DNA from: a virus
Virus record (IMG/VR): IMGVR_UViG_3300025769_000732
Coordinates: 1 to 25,882 of that record
DNA: 25,882 nucleotides
Direction: 5' to 3' (one strand)
In this document: positions 22,678-25,882 of the stretch, piece after piece
Layout: every line of letters begins with the position of its first letter
Numbering within the stretch: position 1 is the stretch's first letter
Position numbers and translations under genes: made by a program
Notes under the pieces: model-generated
What the model was told of the DNA's origin: nothing
Databases searched by the model: none
The model's input: the letters and a program-made list of their open reading frames with translations, nothing else

Positions 22678-22803
22678 TCACACCAAAACAAAGAGGCCGA
22701 AAAAGATCACAACCAGGCAAACGCCGCCGAGGATGTCACCCCAAATTCCAAGATCGTCATCCATTTGTTGGATCATTTTTTTGAGTTGCTCGAATTTCGT
22801 CAT
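22678..22803 (-). CDS. First gene of leftward block: 41-residue membrane miniprotein
   Basis: The ORF encodes a charged amphipathic helix (TKFEQLKKMIQQMDDDLG) followed by one membrane segment (WGDILGGVCLVVIFFGLFVLV) that ends at the C terminus. AAGGA lies nine bases before the ATG, and the divergent promoter is about 33 bases upstream, so this is the leader gene of the leftward transcript. Small single-span early proteins often modulate host membrane functions or superinfection; no specific role can be read from the sequence. Confidence 0.6.
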   Translation of the reverse strand: MTKFEQLKKMIQQMDDDLGIWGDILGGVCLVVIFFGLFVLV

Positions 22804-22835
22804 TTTATTCAATCCTTATTCAGTTGGTGAGGCCG

Positions 22836-22864
22836 AGGATATTGGTGAAATATATATTCGTCAA
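22836..22864 (-). promoter_or_regulatory. Leftward promoter of the small-gene block
   Basis: On the minus strand TTGACG (22859-22864) is followed after a 17-base spacer by TATCCT (22836-22841). The -35 box lies within the perfect palindrome at 22860-22878. The first leftward ATG is at 22803. Confidence 0.6.
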
Positions 22865-22878
22865 CAAGTTTTGTTGAC
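22860..22878. promoter_or_regulatory. Palindromic operator candidate GTCAACAA-GTT-TTGTTGAC
   Basis: Eight-base arms are perfectly complementary around a three-base centre. The left arm covers the leftward -35 box and the right arm covers the rightward -35 box, so one bound dimer or tetramer would block both promoters. The nearest rightward gene (22929) encodes an RHH-like protein, the obvious candidate ligand (inference). Confidence 0.65.
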
Positions 22879-22901
22879 CTCGGGCCAATGTTTGTTATTC
22901 T
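22874..22901 (+). promoter_or_regulatory. Rightward promoter of the nuclease/exonuclease block
   Basis: TTGACC at 22874-22879 is followed after 16 bases by TATTCT at 22896-22901. The ATG at 22929 is 27 bases further on, with a GGAG ribosome site between. The -35 box overlaps the palindrome. Confidence 0.6.
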
Positions 22902-22928
22902 CGCACCATATTTAGTGGAGTGAGAGCA

Positions 22929-23117
22929 ATGGCATACAAGAATTTTCTCATCAATATCCGCGAGGATGTGGTAGAGTCTATGAAAAAACTAAAAAAAGAC
23001 ACCAGGGTTCCGATGAACGTTCACTCGGAACAGTTTTTGATTGAGGGGTTGCGCAAATATGGCATTCATTTGCCAGATTATCAGCCCATCATTGATGAGG
23101 GCAGCGATCCAAAATGA
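22929..23117 (+). CDS. RHH-like small protein, candidate regulator of the divergent region
   Basis: The 62-residue protein has a short beta-like strand (YKNFLINIRED), a helix (VVESMKKLKKDTRVP) and a second helix (SEQFLIEGLRKYGI). This strand-helix-helix order and length suit a ribbon-helix-helix DNA-binding protein. The start at 22929 is preferred over GTG 22920 because TGGAG lies eight bases upstream. It is the first gene after the palindrome, so autoregulation is plausible. The sequence alone does not prove DNA binding. Confidence 0.55.
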   Translation: MAYKNFLINIREDVVESMKKLKKDTRVPMNVHSEQFLIEGLRKYGIHLPDYQPIIDEGSDPK

Positions 23118-23533
23118 CAAATCCAAAAACAAAAGGGGCGGGTTTCGAAAGAGATGTGGCGAGGGAACTTGAATTGTTGCTCGGCATCAAATTCGACCGG
23201 AATCCATTCGAGCAACAACGCCAGGCAAATCAACCCGATCTTGTGACCAGGTTGGATTCCTGGCCATTCTCGATCGAGTGCAAGCGATACAAAGGCGGAT
23301 CGTTTATGCCGGCGTGGTGGAAACAATCGCAAAGCGCGGCCGAGGCACATGGAAAATTTCCTTGCGTGATTTACAAGTTCGATCGCAAACCGATCAAGGT
23401 TGCGGTGGGGTGGGATGCCATCGGTGCGATGGCCGGTGTTGAATACAATGAGGATGGGTTGGTTTTCACCAACCTGGAAGGGTTCGCGTTCATCGCGCGT
23501 GAAATCATGGCATGGGAAAAATATCATGGATAG
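23114..23533 (+). CDS. PD-(D/E)XK endonuclease, Holliday-junction-resolvase-like
   Basis: The 139-residue protein has the nuclease core. Glu12 lies in KGAGFERDVARELE, Pro41-Asp42 in NQPDLV, and Glu55-Cys-Lys57 in FSIECKRY. WWKQSQSAA follows and a PCVIYKFDRKPIKV strand set. This order (E, PD, ExK, then Q helix) is that of resolvase-type nucleases, which cut branched DNA in replication or packaging. The ATGA overlap with the RHH-like gene gives coupled expression. The exact substrate cannot be read; a restriction-like or DNA-degrading nuclease is an alternative. Confidence 0.75.
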   Translation: MTNPKTKGAGFERDVARELELLLGIKFDRNPFEQQRQANQPDLVTRLDSWPFSIECKRYKGGSFMPAWWKQSQSAAEAHGKFPCVIYKFDRKPIKVAVGWDAIGAMAGVEYNEDGLVFTNLEGFAFIAREIMAWEKYHG

Positions 23534-24191
23534 GTTTGTTTATTTCGATCTCGAAACGATTCCGAGTCAGTCGCCGGAATACCTCGAGCGGTGTTTGGGC
23601 AAGGTGAAACCACCGGCATCGATCAAGAAACAAGAGTCGATCGAAAAATGGTATGCAGAGAGCGCAGAAACGGCCGCGAGAGAGATGTTCGACAAATCCT
23701 CGTTTGATGGTGGCCGAGGGCATGTTTGCACCATTGCATGGGCAAAAAATGACGGTGAAATAAAATGTTTTCATGCGGCGACCCTCGAGGAAGAAAAACC
23801 ATTGTTGATGGCGTTTTTCAACGACCTCGATCCATATCACTCGGAAACCCTGGTCGGTCACAACATCATCGGTTTTGACATCGGATTCCTACGCAAACGC
23901 GCCATCGCACTCGGGGTCAAGTTGCCTGGGCCAACGATGTTGCCGCGCGATCCGAAACCCTGGGACAAAAAGATTCACGACACAATGGTGATGTGGGCCG
24001 GATCGGGCAACCGCGTTGCACTCGATGACCTATGCGACATCCTGGGCATCAAAGGCAAGGATGGGTTCGATGGGTCGATGGTTGCGGATGCCTGGGCCAA
24101 TGGCGAACACGCCAAGATCGCCGAATATTGCCGCGATGATGTGATGCGCGTTCGGGAAATCCACAACCGAATGGTTGCCGTTGGATGGTGA
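23526..24191 (+). CDS. 3'-5' exonuclease, DnaQ/PolB-type
   Basis: The 221-residue protein has the three exonuclease motifs. Exo I is Asp8-Leu-Glu10 in VYFDLETIP. Exo II contains Asp118 in GHNIIGFDIGFL. Exo III is YCRDD, with Tyr201 and Asp205 as the Y-x3-D pair. The spacing matches free-standing exonucleases related to family B polymerase proofreading domains. It probably trims DNA ends during replication or recombination, or degrades host DNA. No polymerase domain is attached. The start at 23526 is chosen because it overlaps the previous stop by eight bases; the longer upstream frame is antisense-like shadow. Confidence 0.85.
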   Translation: MDRFVYFDLETIPSQSPEYLERCLGKVKPPASIKKQESIEKWYAESAETAAREMFDKSSFDGGRGHVCTIAWAKNDGEIKCFHAATLEEEKPLLMAFFNDLDPYHSETLVGHNIIGFDIGFLRKRAIALGVKLPGPTMLPRDPKPWDKKIHDTMVMWAGSGNRVALDDLCDILGIKGKDGFDGSMVADAWANGEHAKIAEYCRDDVMRVREIHNRMVAVGW

Positions 24192-24406
24192 ACACAAATT
24201 TCGCGCGTAAGGTGAGAAATCAAACCCTCGCAATGGGTTCGATTGGGCCAACCGTATCGCACAACGCAACGCCGGATATTTGGGAACACATCATCGAACA
24301 AACGATCCAGGGGCAATATGCCTCGATCGCGGATTACCTGGTCGATCTCGCCATCGATGAGGCATTCAAACAAAAAGAAACCTCGGAGCCGAAACCCCGA
24401 GGTTAA
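24185..24406 (+). CDS. Small protein after the exonuclease, function unknown
   Basis: The 73-residue protein overlaps the exonuclease stop by seven bases. It contains IGPTVSHNATPDIWEHII and a helical segment, YASIADYLVDLAIDEAFKQK, whose S.ADYLVDLAID pattern resembles the last helix of RHH or antitoxin-like proteins. That similarity is too weak to name it. Its final codons form the terminator stem shared with the convergent SSB-like gene. Confidence 0.5.
   Translation: MVNTNFARKVRNQTLAMGSIGPTVSHNATPDIWEHIIEQTIQGQYASIADYLVDLAIDEAFKQKETSEPKPRG
24379..24404. terminator. Bidirectional terminator between exonuclease block and SSB-like gene
   Basis: AACCTCGG (24379-24386) and CCGAGGTT (24397-24404) pair perfectly around a ten-base loop. 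On the minus strand the stem is followed by TCTTTTTG, a good T-tract for ending leftward SSB transcription. The plus-strand tail is AAGATTG and weaker. Confidence 0.7.
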
Positions 24407-24433
24407 GATTGACCGGCTCAAGCCGCAAACCGG

Positions 24434-25075
24434 TCAAAATGGAATTTCATCATCGAGATCATTTGAAACTGGCGGGGGTGGGGGTGCCTGGAAATTCTCT
24501 TTCGTCACCGGAGCGGGGGCAGGGTTCGATGGCATCGGATCAGGATGCACCGAGAAATTCATCGATTCTTTCATCCGATTCAAACCCGCCTGGACGCGAT
24601 CTTTCATTCGCTCGGACAACAATTCAAACGATGCGTTATCCTCGGGCAGTGAATTGATATAAAGCAAATCACCCGATGGGGCCAAAGCCTCTTGGCCGCG
24701 ACCCAATGGCATCATCGAGCCGATATTGGCATATTTGCCATCCTGGGAATGAACGACCGAAATTTGCAATGGTTTGCCCAAAACTGTTTTCAGATCGAAC
24801 CCGCTCAATTCCTCGGCGGTGAATGCACGGCCGCGCCATGCCTCGAGGTCATTGCGCAATCGAGCCTTTGAATTGAGTGAAAGCGTGTAATTTTGCATCA
24901 TCAAGAATGGCCGGCCATCCGCCATGTTTTCATCGATCTCGAATGCCAGGTGAATTTGGTGTTTGTCACCATAGTTGGTTTCTTGCATTCCGAGGTTCAA
25001 AAGGCGGGTGCAAACCGCTCGATAAACCCCAACAGGGGCCAATTCATAATCACCGGATGTTTCTGCTACTAACAT
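24434..25075 (-). CDS. Single-stranded-DNA-binding-like protein with acidic DDEIPF tail
   Basis: The 213-residue protein has an OB-fold-like N-terminal domain: YELAPVGVYRAVCTRLLNLG, then KHQIHLAFEIDEN, and SLNSKARLRNDLEAWRGRAF, followed by GFDLKTVLGKPLQISVVH. The long proline-rich linker ends in DLDDEIPF, the acidic tip by which SSB proteins recruit replication partners. The WRGR and VLGKP pattern is one I recall from phage proteins near replication genes. It probably coats single strands during replication. Start 25075 is chosen because AAAGGA precedes it; the frame continues upstream across the promoter, which is unlikely to be coding. Confidence 0.75.
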   Translation of the reverse strand: MLVAETSGDYELAPVGVYRAVCTRLLNLGMQETNYGDKHQIHLAFEIDENMADGRPFLMMQNYTLSLNSKARLRNDLEAWRGRAFTAEELSGFDLKTVLGKPLQISVVHSQDGKYANIGSMMPLGRGQEALAPSGDLLYINSLPEDNASFELLSERMKDRVQAGLNRMKESMNFSVHPDPMPSNPAPAPVTKENFQAPPPPPVSNDLDDEIPF

Positions 25076-25099
25076 TTGTATTCCTTTCGTATTCGCACA

Positions 25100-25120
25100 C
25101 AATATATGGGAAATATATTG
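25100..25120. promoter_or_regulatory. Palindrome CAATATAT-N5-ATATATTG in the SSB/primase divergent region
   Basis: Eight-base perfect arms flank GGGAA. It lies between the leftward promoter -10 box and the SSB-like start codon, so it could be an operator or a structured mRNA leader. AT-rich short palindromes also arise by chance more often. Confidence 0.45.
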
Positions 25121-25127
25121 CTCGACT

Positions 25128-25156
25128 ATATTCGGCCTTGATTTATTTGATGTCAA
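25128..25156 (-). promoter_or_regulatory. Leftward promoter of the SSB-like gene
   Basis: On the minus strand a perfect TTGACA (25151-25156) is followed after 17 bases by GAATAT (25128-25133). A TATAGT a few bases further is an alternative -10 with longer spacing. No equally good rightward promoter for the primase-like gene is seen in 25076-25192. Confidence 0.6.
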
Positions 25157-25192
25157 GCTGCAAATTGATCCGCACAAAAACGAGGTGAAAGC

Positions 25193-25882
25193 ATGGAAAA
25201 AAAATTTCTCACAGGTTTTGGCGCGTTCGACACAAAAATCAAAACAGGCGAACAATACCAAACCATCGAACTCAAGGATGTCGCGCGGTTATGCAGAACG
25301 CCAGGCATCGAGGAAAAGCAAAACGCACAATGGGCGATCTTTTCAACTTATTGCGAACATGATGCCAGGTCGCACGATCGCCAACGTCAGGATGGACATT
25401 TTGTCGCACTCGCCGGAGACATCGACACCGGCAACAAATCCAAGGTCGAAATCATCCAGGCGATCCAAGAAATATGCGGATCGGTTCATTTCCTAATTTA
25501 TTCGACATCAGGGGCAACGCAAGAAAACCGGAAATGGCGGTTCATCGTGCCGGTCAAGGCCAACGTTCCAGGTGCAAGATATTCCGAGATTCAACGCGCG
25601 TTTTTTGATTTGTTGGGGGATCGTGGGATTGAATGCGATCGAGCCTTAACAAGACCAGGGCAGCCCGTGTATTTGCCCAATGTCCCACCAGGAAAACGGT
25701 CGGTCGCCTCAATCCCACGCTATTATGAACACGACATCATCAAGGGTCAATCAACTTTCGTTTGGGAAACGTCAGAAATTGCCGAACGCGAATATCAAAA
25801 CCAAACCGAGGATTTCCGGCGGGAACAAGAGGCTCTCGAGGCCGCGCAGAAACGCCGCCAGGAACGCGGAAACGATTTCGAG
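25193..25882 (+). CDS. Primase-polymerase-like replication protein, truncated by window end
   Basis: The first 230 codons are present and the frame stays open to the window edge. GAGGTG at 25182-25187 precedes the ATG. Visible features are ALAGDIDTGN (about residue 84), LIYSTSGATQENRKWRFIVP, and a later IECDRALTRPGQPVYLPNVPP. Acidic D-x-D, then Y-S-T/S, a W-R-F basic strand and D..L.RP...Y.P are the order seen in archaeo-eukaryotic-primase-type phage proteins, which make primers and are often fused to a helicase. The end seen here is a charged helix. A helicase part, if any, lies outside. Confidence 0.7.
   Translation, partial: MEKKFLTGFGAFDTKIKTGEQYQTIELKDVARLCRTPGIEEKQNAQWAIFSTYCEHDARSHDRQRQDGHFVALAGDIDTGNKSKVEIIQAIQEICGSVHFLIYSTSGATQENRKWRFIVPVKANVPGARYSEIQRAFFDLLGDRGIECDRALTRPGQPVYLPNVPPGKRSVASIPRYYEHDIIKGQSTFVWETSEIAEREYQNQTEDFRREQEALEAAQKRRQERGNDFE

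Noticed and set aside
1-25882. Window as a complete circular genome (joining the ends closes the last frame after one codon)
   Set aside because: The primase-like protein would end without any helicase or polymerase and no terminal repeat is visible; a cut from a longer contig is more likely.
1-25882. tRNA genes, integrase, attachment sites, insertion sequences
   Set aside because: No cloverleaf-like sequence, recombinase motif, transposase or flanking direct repeats were found on reading both strands.

Overview
This window is part of the genome of a tailed double-stranded DNA bacteriophage, most likely siphovirus-like. It carries a nearly uninterrupted late operon in lambda/HK97-type order: terminase, portal, protease-capsid, head completion, tail tube, frameshifted tail chaperones, tape measure, tail tip and tail fibre. 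A lysis cassette and part of the replication genes follow. No host gene, rRNA, tRNA, integrase or lysogeny repressor is recognisable, so a temperate life style is not supported here. The host cannot be fixed from the sequence. A 3TM holin of the type known from gene transfer agents, a DUF6447-like protein and an EF-hand membrane protein would fit an aquatic, perhaps alphaproteobacterial, host (inference).

Layout. 1-157: leader upstream of terS. 158-7089: packaging and head genes (TerS, GpA-type TerL overlapping TerS by 140 bp, a neck-like protein, a lambda-type portal, and one long ORF joining an unknown domain, an S78 prohead protease and an HK97-fold capsid protein). 7097-7118: strong hairpin. 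7137-9275: head completion, tail terminator, tail tube and chaperones G and GT, the latter through a canonical A AAA AAC -1 slippery site. 9232-14384: tape measure and two tail-tip proteins. 14397-17555: a 1052-residue fibre built of about 36 repeats of 17 residues with a self-cleaving S74 chaperone domain. 17559-18210: small genes. 18265-18293: terminator. 18300-21123: lysis region with two promoter-like elements, three or four small membrane proteins and a GH19 endolysin.

The early side has alternating blocks. 21160-22803 is a leftward block of seven small, mostly unrecognised genes. 22836-22901 is a compact divergent promoter region whose perfect GTCAACAA-GTT-TTGTTGAC palindrome covers both -35 boxes. 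22929-24406 is a rightward block (RHH-like protein, PD-(D/E)XK nuclease, PolB-like 3'-5' exonuclease, small protein). 24434-25075 is a leftward SSB-like protein with a DDEIPF tail. A rightward primase-like gene starts at 25193 and runs off the window. Inverted repeats with T-rich tails separate the convergent blocks.

The most noteworthy points are the protease-capsid fusion with a well-placed internal start and an abrupt codon-usage change, the EF-hand membrane protein in the lysis cassette, the paired promoter-like elements of the lysis region, the palindromic divergent control region beside an RHH-like gene, the compositionally foreign fibre module, and the block of unknown leftward genes. 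All calls come from reading motifs and layout by eye; no database search was run.
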